The position numbers and the translations under genes are program-made. 64,000 nucleotides of DNA. It comes from Anaerolineae bacterium. Lineage in GTDB: Bacteria; Chloroflexota; Anaerolineae; Aggregatilineales; UBA2796. Within the stretch, counting starts at the first letter, position 1, and every line of letters begins with the position of its first letter. The notes beneath the pieces were generated by a model. The model saw only the letters and a list, made by a program, of their open reading frames with translations, was not told the origin of the DNA and ran no database searches. The stretch spans positions 123,202 through 187,201 of the forward strand of contig JAHBVJ010000016.1 in the NCBI GenBank assembly GCA_019637615.1. Reading direction: 5' to 3'. Positions 35,804-44,424 of the stretch are shown one piece after another.

Positions 35804-37812
35804 GGGATCGCCGTTTCAATCTTCTGTTGTCCGCCCATCTGCATCTCACGGTGTAGGTTGGGCACGCTGCCGCTTCCCGATCCGCACAGGAACGCGTACG
35901 ACAGCACCGCGCCCGCTACATAAAAAATCGCCGCCAGATACGGTGGCAGCAAATGGATGAAATCCGTGTAGCCGACCACGAAATGAATCCCGATTGCGCC
36001 GATGAATCCCGGCAGTCCCGCCAGTACCAGCGTCCACCATACCCACCGTGCGCCCTGCCGGAAGCCCCACAAACTGAACAGCAGCGCCACCAGCCCGTTC
36101 GAGATCAACGCCCCGCCGAATCCCACCCGATCATGCGCGATGAGCGGCAGCAGACGCGGGCTGACCGCGCGCAGCGCCTCCGCCGTGATGTTCATGTACG
36201 CGAGGTCTTGCGGGACGAACACGCTCACCAACCCCGTCTGCACGATCAAAATACCGCCGACGAACAATCCGATTCCCATCACGATAAAACATAACTGCCC
36301 GTACAACCCGCGCAGCCATGCCCGATCATTCTGTAAATTCGGTGGCGGTGTCCGGCTCGTCTGAAAAGTCTGTCCTCGCAGTCCGAACAAAAACGCGGGC
36401 AGCAACCCCGCCGTCAGCAGCGCGTGTAGCGGATCGAGATAGCCAAAACCGAGGAATAGGAAAAAGCTCAAATAACCCACGCTGCCGGAGATCAACAGCG
36501 CTTGTCGTGCCCAGTCTTGCCGTTGCCTCAAAGCGAACGCCGCGATTCCCGTGTACAGAATCGCGCTCGACAGCATCGTCCCCGCCAGCGAAATCCGGTC
36601 ATGTGCCAGAAACGGCATCAGAGTCGGCGTGATGCTTACCAGTTGCGCATGATCCAGCCCCACGAATTGCTCATCGTACGGCAGCGTCACCCGTGTGATC
36701 GCTACCAACCACACGAATACGGCGGCAACGAACAACCCCAACCCCATCGTGACCGCCCACTTCCACGCCGAAATCCCCAACGTGCGTACTTGTGGCGGGC
36801 TAACCAACGCGCGGTTCGGTTGATAGTACGCCAGCGCCTCGTTGATCCGTTTCGGCAGTCCCGGCCCCGCATACACGAATCCGCTGTGAATCTGGACGAG
36901 ATCAGCGCCCGCCGCGAAAACTGCCAGTGCCTCGGCTGGCGCATGGATTCCACCCGCCGCGATGATCGTCAACTTGTCGCCCCACGTCTGCCGCACGAAC
37001 GCCACCAGCGCGAGACAATCTGGATGCGCTGTGCGACCATAACGCACCGACTCGCCTTCGCGTTGTCCATCATCGATCACCACGCCGCTGAGTCCATGCC
37101 GCAGCCCGCCCTCGATCATCGTGCGGATCGCCTCACGCGCATCGTCCGGCCTGATCGCGATCAGCAGCGCGCGGCGTGGCGACCCCTGATCGAGTGCCGC
37201 GCTCATGCTGGCGATCTGTCCGTCCCAATCTGCTGCCGTCCACGCGCCCGACTGCACTTCTCGCTGCGTCTCCACCGTGAAGAAGCTGACATACGGGTGC
37301 AGCGCGCGGATCATCTCGCCGCGTTCCCGTGCTGCCTCTTGTGCCGATGCGCCTTCCCGATAGCCAAGTCGCACGCCAATCGCGGCACGGTATGCATCAG
37401 GCCGTTTCAGCTTGTCCACCAGCGCCATCACGCCTTGGTTGCTGCGTTGCCTCGGATAGATCAGCGCTTCGTGTGCCTCATCCCGCCCGATCTCCTCGTC
37501 GATCTGGTTCGGTTCCAGCGTGATCGAGCCAACTTCCAAGAATCCGAACCCGAAGCGCGAAAACGCCGTGATCGCGCTTCCATCAACGTCTAGCCCCGCG
37601 CCCAACCCCACCGGACTGCGCATCTCCACGCCCAACGCCTCGCACGCCACCGTTTCCGGCGGTGTCATGTGCCCGATCAGATGAATGAACGTCTTGCCCA
37701 AGGGGCGCGTAGCGATGTGTTCGCTGGCCTTCAATCCGATGTCGCGTGCGCGGGCAGGCGGCATCAAGAACAGCCACGGGCGGAAAATCGGACGATATGA
37801 CCAATCAGGCAT
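35800..37812 (-). CDS. Dihydroorotate-dehydrogenase-like protein fused to a duplicated membrane module
   Basis: 670 residues. Residues ~1-340 follow class 2 dihydroorotate dehydrogenase: GLGAGLDVDGSAITAFSRFG, FLEVGSITLEPN, then the FMN-binding end IIAAGGIHAPAEALAVFAAG and LVQIHSGFVYAGPGLPKRI. The block that normally reads NISSPNT is instead SFFTVETQREV, so the catalytic region is altered. Residues ~355-650 have about eight hydrophobic segments in two similar halves, each with a PxLxPxxAHDRxxxxG motif (TLMPFLAHDRISLAG and RLLPLIAHDRVGFGG). A pyrimidine role is doubtful; a membrane redox or flavoprotein role is possible. GGGAG precedes the start. Confidence 0.72.
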   Translation of the reverse strand: MPDWSYRPIFRPWLFLMPPARARDIGLKASEHIATRPLGKTFIHLIGHMTPPETVACEALGVEMRSPVGLGAGLDVDGSAITAFSRFGFGFLEVGSITLEPNQIDEEIGRDEAHEALIYPRQRSNQGVMALVDKLKRPDAYRAAIGVRLGYREGASAQEAARERGEMIRALHPYVSFFTVETQREVQSGAWTAADWDGQIASMSAALDQGSPRRALLIAIRPDDAREAIRTMIEGGLRHGLSGVVIDDGQREGESVRYGRTAHPDCLALVAFVRQTWGDKLTIIAAGGIHAPAEALAVFAAGADLVQIHSGFVYAGPGLPKRINEALAYYQPNRALVSPPQVRTLGISAWKWAVTMGLGLFVAAVFVWLVAITRVTLPYDEQFVGLDHAQLVSITPTLMPFLAHDRISLAGTMLSSAILYTGIAAFALRQRQDWARQALLISGSVGYLSFFLFLGFGYLDPLHALLTAGLLPAFLFGLRGQTFQTSRTPPPNLQNDRAWLRGLYGQLCFIVMGIGLFVGGILIVQTGLVSVFVPQDLAYMNITAEALRAVSPRLLPLIAHDRVGFGGALISNGLVALLFSLWGFRQGARWVWWTLVLAGLPGFIGAIGIHFVVGYTDFIHLLPPYLAAIFYVAGAVLSYAFLCGSGSGSVPNLHREMQMGGQQKIETAIP

Positions 37813-37823
37813 CGCGTTCTCCC

Positions 37824-37859
37824 TTCACAATAACTTGTGAAATTCAGAACTTTCTGAAT
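37824..37859. promoter_or_regulatory. Two adjacent inverted repeats before the DHODH-like gene
   Basis: TTCACAA-TAAC-TTGTGAA (37824-37841) and ATTCAGAA-CT-TTCTGAAT (37842-37859) are both perfect and directly adjoining. They lie 12 bases from the start codon. They could be operators, or RNA hairpins controlling access to the ribosome site. No regulator is identified. Confidence 0.5.
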
Positions 37860-37927
37860 GTATTGTATTCAACTAACGATTCAGAGTCAATCGTGCCAGT
37901 GTTGACATCGCCTCACACAAAAAATAA

Positions 37928-37962
37928 CCCCAAATCAAGGGTCACATGACCATTGTTTGGGG
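37928..37962. other. Nested hairpin in the DHODH-like upstream region
   Basis: An outer stem CCCCAAA/TTTGGGG encloses an inner GGTCA-CA-TGACC stem. Both are perfect. The rest of the 307-base gap (37813-38119) contains two inverted repeats and the 42-bp repeat, but no gene. The function of this hairpin is unknown. Confidence 0.45.
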
Positions 37963-38064
37963 CTATCTGCGCTGGCGTTACGTGAGAGATTGGCCTTGGT
38001 GCTTACGTCCTATCCGCAAATCTAAACCGACGTTAGCATCGATTTCTTAGGCTGCCTCTCGGTG

Positions 38065-38106
38065 CCCCCTCGTTGCGAAGCGGAGAGGGGGTCAGGGGGT
38101 GAGGTT
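38065..38106 (-). repeat. 42-bp interspersed repeat, copy 2
   Basis: Differs from the copy at 23622-23663 by one base. Here too it sits just beyond the stop of a minus-strand gene (14 bases after the CoA-binding gene), so both copies could act as 3' hairpins. The end of the element (GAGAGGGGG then GGGGGTGAGG) also resembles 44632-44668. Confidence 0.85.
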
Positions 38107-38119
38107 ATGGAAGCAGCGC

Positions 38120-38602
38120 TTAATTCGGCAACCGTCCGAAGAAGCCCAACGCGCTGCACATGAAGCGATGGAAGCCATCCGATGGCTTGCCGAACATCAG
38201 CGGACACGCGCCAGCGATAACGGTGATGTTGTGCTGCTGGCAAAATTCGACCGCGCTCTTAGATACGCTGGTGCCGAGGCTGTGAATCCCATTGTGCATC
38301 CACACGCGGCTGACTCCTGCGTCGGCGCAGTCATGCACGACCTGATCAGTCGCTGCCTCTGGCGTAGCGATCACCACGCCGTCCACCTTGTCGGGGATGT
38401 CTTTCACGCTGTGGTAGCAGTGATCACCTTCCACCTCATCGGCGTTCGGGTTGATCGCGTACACCTGATAGCCTACCTCGCGCAGACGGCGATAAATCGC
38501 ATTCGCCGCGCCCGCCGACTCCTTTGAGCGTGATACACCGGCGACGGCGATCCGCTGTTGTGACAGAAAATCGTTGACTTTTTCCTTGAGCTGAGAGGCC
38601 AT
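38120..38602 (-). CDS. CoA-binding domain protein
   Basis: 160 residues forming one CoA_binding_2 (Rossmann-like) domain: RIAVAGVSRSKESAGAANAI, YQVYAINPNADEVEGDHCYH, and KVDGVVIATPEAATDQVVHD. The conserved end CPLMFGKP is present. Members bind CoA or a nucleotide cofactor; the reaction is unknown. The start has GAGGAG 7 bases upstream. It appears monocistronic. Confidence 0.85.
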   Translation of the reverse strand: MASQLKEKVNDFLSQQRIAVAGVSRSKESAGAANAIYRRLREVGYQVYAINPNADEVEGDHCYHSVKDIPDKVDGVVIATPEAATDQVVHDCADAGVSRVWMHNGIHSLGTSVSKSAVEFCQQHNITVIAGACPLMFGKPSDGFHRFMCSALGFFGRLPN

Positions 38603-38793
38603 TGCGTATTCTCCTCCACTGAGAATCGTCCTAGGTGAATCGTAGTCCTCTCCCGCCCCCGCATGGCAGTGTCGTATGTAAGCCTCTCGTAGTTACAAAC
38701 TATACCTAAATCGTATGCCGAGGCCGAGCGCTTCGCCGCCTTCCTGAACACCAGAGTCCGACTAGTCTACGCCTGATCGACGGCAGACCAGTG

Positions 38794-39123
38794 CTAATCC
38801 ACGATGAACAACGTCGCGCCGATCTCTGTTGAAGATCGGTGCGCTTCCGCCTGATCCGCGACCTGATAGCTAACCCCCGGCGTCAGCACGAACTTGCGCC
38901 CATCTGCCAACTCCGTGTCGAGCCGCCCTTCCAGACACAGCAAAATATGCCCTTTTTCACACCAGTGGTCGGCAACATACCCCGGCGTGTACTCGACCAT
39001 GCGCACGCGGATCTCCCCGAACTGCTGCGTACGCCACAGCGCCTTGCCAGTCACGCCCTGATGCTCGGTGACGGGAATACTGCTCCAATCGGTAGTGCCA
39101 AACGGGATATTCGTGATCTTCAT
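38794..39123 (-). CDS. DHCW-type cupin fold protein
   Basis: About 109 residues from the ATG at 39123. The sequence MKITNIPFGTTDW, then VADHWCEKGHILLCLEGRLD and PGVSYQVADQAEAHRSSTEI matches the small single-domain DHCW cupin family. His residues in DHW and GH are likely metal ligands. Function is unknown. The open frame begins further upstream, but homology begins at this ATG. The 190 bases upstream of its neighbour are non-coding. Confidence 0.82.
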   Translation of the reverse strand: MKITNIPFGTTDWSSIPVTEHQGVTGKALWRTQQFGEIRVRMVEYTPGYVADHWCEKGHILLCLEGRLDTELADGRKFVLTPGVSYQVADQAEAHRSSTEIGATLFIVD

Positions 39124-39288
39124 AGTGATGCTCGTCCACCTATCGAGGTTTATCAGTGTACATCGGCTGATTGCGCTTGCCAGCCCCGCCGCGCATTCAG
39201 GCACGCTCACAGTAGGCAGTCTGTACGAATTTGCTTATACTCACCCTAATTTACGCAAATATTAGCATTCCTCACAAAGGGTAATTGT

Positions 39289-42027
39289 ATGCGCATCTTG
39301 GACACCCGCGTTTATCGTGGCCCCAACCTTTATCACTACCGTCCCATGATTCGCATGGAAATTGACCTTGAGGAACTCGAAGATTATCCCTCGGATCGTC
39401 TCCCCGGCTTCACCGACAAACTGCTCGAACTCATGCCGCAGCTCTGGGATCACCACTGTTCCTACGGCGAACACGGCGGCTTCGTCAAGCGCCTCCGTGA
39501 GGGTACATGGATGGGGCACATCATCGAGCACATCGCCATCGAACTCACCTGCTTGGCGGGTGTCAACGTCAATCGTGGCAAAACGCGCAGCACCCCCACC
39601 ACCGGACGTTACTACGTCTGCTACGAGCACAAAGAAGAGAGCGTCGGCCTCCGCGCGGGCGAACTCGCGGTCGATGTCTGTCGCTGGCTCCTCGCGCAGA
39701 CCGATCTTAAGTTGCCTAGTGCCATGTCCGGCGATGACGTTACAAGGTTCAGCTATCAAGACCAACTGGACGCCCTGATCCGGCTGGCGAAGGACAAAGC
39801 GCTCGGCCCTAGCACGGCGGGACTAGTCGCCGCTGCCGAAGCCCGCGACATTCCCTATATCCGCCTCAACGAAGCCAGCCTCGTGCAGTTCGGGCAGGGC
39901 AAATACCAGAAGCGCATCGAAGCCACCGTCACCAGCCAGACCTCGCACATTGCCGTCGAGATCGCCTCCGACAAAGAACTGACCATCCAACTGCTGCGCG
40001 ATGCGGGCTTGCCAGTGCCGCGTAACATCCTCGTGCATACCGAAGAAGAAGCCCTCGACGCGGCGGATCGCATCGGCTATCCCGTCGTGACCAAGCCCTA
40101 CGACGGCAATCACGGGCGCGGCGTCATGCTCAATCTCCGCACGCCCGCCGAAGTCCGTGAAGGCTTCAAGATCGCCAACGAGGAAAGCAGCGCCATTCTG
40201 GTCGAAAAATTCGTCACGGGGCGCGATTACCGCATCCTCGTCGTGAATGGCGAAGTCGTCGCCGTGGCGGAGCGCGTCCCCGGTCACATCGTCGGGGATG
40301 GCGTCCACAACGTTCGCGAACTTGTGGACATCGTCAACAGCGATCCCCGACGCGGCATCGGGCACGAAAAAGTGCTGACCAAATTGGAAGTCGATGAGCA
40401 GGCCTTGTGGTGCTTGCAAAAGCTCGGCTACACGCTCGATACCATCCCGCCCGACGGCGAGATCGTCTATTTGCGCCTGACGGGCAATCTCTCTACGGGC
40501 GGCACGGCGGTAGATCGCACTGATGTCATCGACTACGAAAATATTCAGATGGCGCAGCGTGCAATCGCCATCATCGGGCTGGATATCGGCGGCGTCGATT
40601 TCATTTGCCCCGACATCAGCCGCCCCTACACCGATGTCGGCGGCGCGATAGTCGAGATCAACGCTGGCCCCGGTTTTCGGATGCACCTCGCGCCGAGCGA
40701 AGGCTACCCGCGTGACGTGGCAGGCAAAGTCATCGACATGTTGTTCCCCAAAGGTACGCCTTCGCGCGTACCCGTTGCCGCCATCACTGCCACCAACGGC
40801 AAAACCACCACCACGCGCATGGTTGCCCACATCATGAAGATGGCAGGGCGTGTCGTCGGCATGACCACCACCGACGGCATCTACATTGACGGCGACCGCA
40901 TCCTCAAAGGCGACATGACTGGCCCGTGGAGCGCCCGCGTCGTGATGCGTGATGCGCGTGTGGACACCGCCGTCTTGGAAACGGCGCGCGGTGGCATCGC
41001 CCGCGAAGGACTCGGCTTTGATCGCTGCGATGTCGGCGCGGTGCTCAATGTCGCCAGCGATCACCTCGGTCTGCGTGGCATCAACACGCTGGAAGAACTC
41101 GCGGACATGAAACAGGTCGTCATCGAGGCCGTGCATCGCGATGGTTGGGCGGTGCTTAACGCCGACAACGAATATTGCGTGGCGATGGATCGCTACGTCG
41201 ATGGCTATACCTGCTGGTTCTCGCTCAATCCCGATAATCCCTTGGTGAGAGAGCATGTGCGCAAAGGGGGACGCGCCGCCGTGCTCGAAAAAGGCGTCAA
41301 CGGCGAGATGCTTACGCTCTACGACGATGGGCGTCACATCCCGCTCTTGTGGTCACACCTGATTCCGGCGACGTATGAAGGCCATGCCCGCTTCAACAGT
41401 GCCAACGCGCTTGCCGCCGCTGCCATCGCCTACTGCATGAACGCCACCGTCGAGCAGATTCGCTCAGGGTTGGTCTCGTTTGCCATGACGTTCTCCAACA
41501 CACCGGGAAGGATGAACGTCTTTGACGAGTACCCTTTCCGTGTGATCATGGATTACTGCCACAACGCGCCCGCTATGACCGAACTCGCTGAATTCGTGCG
41601 CAGTGTCAACATCGAAGGGCGTCGCACCGTCGTTATCGGTGCCCCCGGCGATCGCCGCGATGTCGATATTCACGATTTCGCCCGCCTAGCCGCCCGCACC
41701 TTCGACACCTTCATCATCCGTGAAGACTGGGATCGGCGCGGACGCAGTGAACGCGAAGTTGCCGACTTCATCAAGCAGGTATTGATCGCGGAAGGCTGCC
41801 CTGAACAAACGATTACCGTCATCACCGACGAATTCGACGCCATCCGTCACGCGCTCGATCACGGACATCGCGACGATCTCATCGTCGTCTTGGCGGATGA
41901 TGTCACCGGTTCGTGGAAGTTGATCACCAAATATCGCCGCCCCGATGTTTACCGTCGCTGGCTGGAAGAACAGGGCATCACCGTCTCTGCCGATCAACCC
42001 GTCGGCTGGCGTGAAGCGCTCAGTTAG
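39289..42027 (+). CDS. cphA: Cyanophycin synthetase
   Basis: 912 residues, as expected for CphA. An N-terminal domain (MGHIIEHIAIELTCLAGVNV), a central ATP-grasp domain (~210-470: GYPVVTKPYDGNHGRGVMLN) and a C-terminal Mur-ligase-like domain with Walker A (AAITATNGKTTTTRMVAHIM) are all intact. It polymerises aspartate and arginine into cyanophycin, a nitrogen store, using ATP. No cyanophycinase or isoaspartyl dipeptidase is in the window, so breakdown genes must lie elsewhere if present. Confidence 0.95.
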   Translation: MRILDTRVYRGPNLYHYRPMIRMEIDLEELEDYPSDRLPGFTDKLLELMPQLWDHHCSYGEHGGFVKRLREGTWMGHIIEHIAIELTCLAGVNVNRGKTRSTPTTGRYYVCYEHKEESVGLRAGELAVDVCRWLLAQTDLKLPSAMSGDDVTRFSYQDQLDALIRLAKDKALGPSTAGLVAAAEARDIPYIRLNEASLVQFGQGKYQKRIEATVTSQTSHIAVEIASDKELTIQLLRDAGLPVPRNILVHTEEEALDAADRIGYPVVTKPYDGNHGRGVMLNLRTPAEVREGFKIANEESSAILVEKFVTGRDYRILVVNGEVVAVAERVPGHIVGDGVHNVRELVDIVNSDPRRGIGHEKVLTKLEVDEQALWCLQKLGYTLDTIPPDGEIVYLRLTGNLSTGGTAVDRTDVIDYENIQMAQRAIAIIGLDIGGVDFICPDISRPYTDVGGAIVEINAGPGFRMHLAPSEGYPRDVAGKVIDMLFPKGTPSRVPVAAITATNGKTTTTRMVAHIMKMAGRVVGMTTTDGIYIDGDRILKGDMTGPWSARVVMRDARVDTAVLETARGGIAREGLGFDRCDVGAVLNVASDHLGLRGINTLEELADMKQVVIEAVHRDGWAVLNADNEYCVAMDRYVDGYTCWFSLNPDNPLVREHVRKGGRAAVLEKGVNGEMLTLYDDGRHIPLLWSHLIPATYEGHARFNSANALAAAAIAYCMNATVEQIRSGLVSFAMTFSNTPGRMNVFDEYPFRVIMDYCHNAPAMTELAEFVRSVNIEGRRTVVIGAPGDRRDVDIHDFARLAARTFDTFIIREDWDRRGRSEREVADFIKQVLIAEGCPEQTITVITDEFDAIRHALDHGHRDDLIVVLADDVTGSWKLITKYRRPDVYRRWLEEQGITVSADQPVGWREALS

Positions 42028-42049
42028 CGCGCATCGCTCGGCAGTCTCC

Positions 42050-42856
42050 TTACTTCGGCGTAGTCGCGATGTTGTACGCCTCGCGCACCTCAGCGTCAGG
42101 ATGCTCGGCGCACCAGTCGAGCATCTCCTGCGCGGCGGCATCGCCATGCGTCGCGCGGTAAGCAGTTCCGCGCACCACATTATTCAGGCTGTACATGCCG
42201 CGATAATCGTTGATCATCCGCTTGAACGCCTCCACCTGTCCTAACAGCCACAGCTTATTGAGCGCTCCTTGCTGTGCATGGCGTGCGTTGAGCGTGCCAA
42301 GTCCATAGGTGTGTTCATCCCTGATCGTCGCCGGATCGCGATTAGCGACGGTTAGCAGTGGCGCGATCATCCGCTTATCATCATATTCACCGAGCGCGCC
42401 ACACACCGCCATCAACACATAGGGGTCGCTGTCCTCAATCAAAGCGGTCAAGGCTTCCACCGCTTCCGGCAGCCGCAGCTTGCCCAGAAACACCGCCGCA
42501 CCGCCCCGCACATAGCGATCTTCATCCTTCAACGCAGCCAGCAACGTGGGCGCAGCACGGACGCCAAACGCCATGATCACCTTGGATGCTGCATTGCGGA
42601 CATGCTCGGACTCATGCTTCAACTGCTGGATGATCGCCGCTATCGTGCTCGGTTCCATGAGCTTTCCTAGCGCTCTGATAGCCTCCTCGCGCACGCTTGC
42701 CGTCTTGTCGCCCAACATCCTGACGAGATGCGGCACGCCCTCCGCGTTGTGTGCGTTGCCTAGCTGCTTCACCGCCTCGCGCCGCACACGAAAATCCTCC
42801 AGATCCAGCTCTGGCACATAGGCGTCAATGGGTGCTGGCTTAATCGTTCGTGGCAT
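42050..42856 (-). CDS. HEAT-repeat protein
   Basis: 268 residues made of short paired helices, e.g. FRVRREAVKQLGNAHNAEGV, SVREEAIRALGKLMEPSTIA, EHVRNAASKVIMAFGVRAAP and RYVRGGAAVFLGKLRLPEAV. This is the PBS-lyase/EZ-HEAT type, a protein-binding solenoid. The C-terminal third is less regular. No catalytic motif is seen. It converges on cphA with about 22 bases between stops. Confidence 0.85.
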   Translation of the reverse strand: MPRTIKPAPIDAYVPELDLEDFRVRREAVKQLGNAHNAEGVPHLVRMLGDKTASVREEAIRALGKLMEPSTIAAIIQQLKHESEHVRNAASKVIMAFGVRAAPTLLAALKDEDRYVRGGAAVFLGKLRLPEAVEALTALIEDSDPYVLMAVCGALGEYDDKRMIAPLLTVANRDPATIRDEHTYGLGTLNARHAQQGALNKLWLLGQVEAFKRMINDYRGMYSLNNVVRGTAYRATHGDAAAQEMLDWCAEHPDAEVREAYNIATTPK

Positions 42857-43218
42857 AATCGCTCATCTCCATCTCGGCGCGCCATTCGACGCTACAATCA
42901 TAAATCCGTCAATGAATTGTCAGGCTTGAGTTTATGCTGCTTTGATAGAAAACATAACGCGGGAAATGTGAACCCACTCCCTTACGTCTGAGTCCCATTC
43001 GGGACTTCGTTCTCTGAGCCTGACGTTTCAACGTCGGGCGGCGTGACGACGAACCCGCGTTGGCCTGACTAATTTCTAAACCACCATCAACGTCGGGGAT
43101 CGATTGCCCTACGAATTTCTTAAACACCATCAACATCATGGATCGCTATTCAATATCCGGCGGCAAACTCTCCTGACATCCGGTAATCTATCCGAAACTC
43201 ACATTCCGGAGCCTAACG
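42857..43218. repeat. Repeat-bearing intergenic region upstream of the sirtuin
   Basis: Contains an imperfect direct repeat (43071-43102 and 43114-43145, 43-base period, beginning AATTTCT and ending GGATCG) and two short hairpins: AGTCCC-ATTC-GGGACT (42991-43006) and GACGTT-TC-AACGTC (43022-43035). The motif GACGTTTCAAC-TCGGGCGG recurs near 45158. No gene is seen. Confidence 0.6.
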
Positions 43219-43986
43219 ATGGACATGCAGCACCAGCTTCAAATCGCGGCAGATCACCTCAAGCGTGCGCAGCGCTTGGTCGTGCTGTCCGGCGCAGGTG
43301 TCTCCAAAGAGAGCGGCATTCCCACCTATCGTGATGCGCAAGAGGGCATGTGGCAGCAGTACAAACCCGAAGACCTCGCCACGCCCGCCGCCTTCAAGAA
43401 AAACCCCAAATTGGTCTGGGATTGGTATGCCGCGCGCCGCCAAGCCGTCACCGCCGTGCAGCCTAATCGTGCCCATCTCGCCATCGCCGCGCTCCAAACC
43501 CTGATCCCGCAAGTGACCGTCGTCACGCAAAACGTGGATAGGCTCCATACGCGGGCGGGCAGTCATGACGTGATCGAGTTGCACGGCAGCATCATGGAAT
43601 TGAAGTGCTTCGATGACTGTCAGGGCGATCCCACCATCCTCGATGAAACCAGCTTGGGCGCAGATCGTGATGGTGTGCCGACCTGCCCGCATTGCGGCGC
43701 GTTCGCCCGTCCCAATGTCGTCTGGTTCACCGAATATCTCTCCGAATCCAAACTCGAACGCGCGCGCGATTTCTGTCAAGCCTGTGATGTCCTGCTCGTC
43801 GTTGGCACGTCAGGCATCGTCCAGCCCGCCGCCTCTCTGCCCTATTACGCCAAACGTTGGGGCAGCGCCTTCGTGATCGATGTCAATCCCAACGACAACG
43901 AGATCGCCACCATTGCCGATCTCGCGTTGCGCGGCGCGGCGGGCGACGTGATGACCGCCATCCTTGCGCTGCTGACGAACACCTAA
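43219..43986 (+). CDS. Sirtuin family NAD-dependent protein deacylase
   Basis: 255 residues. NAD-binding motifs LSGAGVSKESGIPTYRD and TQNVDRLHTRAG, and the catalytic His in ELHGSIMELKC, are present. The zinc site appears as two pairs (CFDDC and CPHC). The Tyr and Arg of WYAARR match the class III (CobB/SIRT5-like) Y-x2-R motif, so removal of succinyl or malonyl groups as well as acetyl groups is plausible. GGAG lies 8 bases before the start. Confidence 0.93.
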   Translation: MDMQHQLQIAADHLKRAQRLVVLSGAGVSKESGIPTYRDAQEGMWQQYKPEDLATPAAFKKNPKLVWDWYAARRQAVTAVQPNRAHLAIAALQTLIPQVTVVTQNVDRLHTRAGSHDVIELHGSIMELKCFDDCQGDPTILDETSLGADRDGVPTCPHCGAFARPNVVWFTEYLSESKLERARDFCQACDVLLVVGTSGIVQPAASLPYYAKRWGSAFVIDVNPNDNEIATIADLALRGAAGDVMTAILALLTNT

Positions 43987-44093
43987 TCCACTGCCATATC
44001 AAGACTGGGGCACGGGGGCGTATCCTGTTGATTTTCCTGTGAGCCTCCCACCGTCCCACACTCAGAATTTCTCATTCCGTGCTCAGCCCCCCT

Positions 44094-44131
44094 TACATTT
44101 GTAAGCGTACATTTGTAAGCATACAAATGTA
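44094..44131. promoter_or_regulatory. Three tandem TACA-N2-TGTA boxes
   Basis: TACATTTGTA (44094), TACATTTGTA (44108) and TACAAATGTA (44122) are spaced exactly 14 bases apart. TACA-N2-TGTA is the known box of CopY/BlaI/MecI-type repressors. No such regulator is in the window. They lie 107 bases after the sirtuin, before a repeat-rich region. They could instead be a simple tandem repeat. Confidence 0.5.
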
Positions 44132-44293
44132 AGGATGTTCAAGCCAGAAAACCTGTTGTATTCTATCCTCACAACAAAAAACGACCGTAGCCATCTTGTA
44201 CCGTCGTCGTTTTCTTATATCAACCATCTCGCCGCTGCACATCCATTCGCGGATGTCAGTGCCTTAATCGCTGTCCCATCACGCGAAACGCGT

Positions 44294-44410
44294 CTGGACT
44301 CAGCACTTGTCTTCTGCTTTCTACTTAGCACCTAGCACTCAGCACTTAGCACTGTCTTTTGTTTCTGTACTAAGGACTAAGCACTCAGCACTCAGCACTA
44401 AGGACTATCT
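44294..44410. repeat. Degenerate heptamer-type repeat array
   Basis: Many copies of short units such as CTCAGCA, CTTAGCA and CTAAGGA, about seven bases each (e.g. TAGCACTCAGCACTTAGCAC). The same short unit recurs at 44728-44755, 44883-44914, 45048-45070 and 45371-45430. It is not a CRISPR: there are no regular spacers. Confidence 0.75.
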
Positions 44411-44424
44411 TGAAGGAGTTTCCC

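Noticed and set aside
38681..38779. Apparent remnant of a coding sequence ending SYAEAERFAAFLNTRVRLVY then A and stop
   Set aside because: Only about 27 residues can be read in one frame, with no start or family match; chance in GC-rich DNA cannot be excluded.
39823..41337. A 504-residue open frame on the minus strand inside cphA
   Set aside because: It is antisense to a complete cyanophycin synthetase, has no recognisable domain and is His/Asp/Val-rich as expected for an antisense frame of GC-rich coding DNA.
44135..44335. 66-residue frame just after the TACA-N2-TGTA boxes
   Set aside because: No clear ribosome site, no recognisable motif, and it runs into the repeat array, so coding is not supported.
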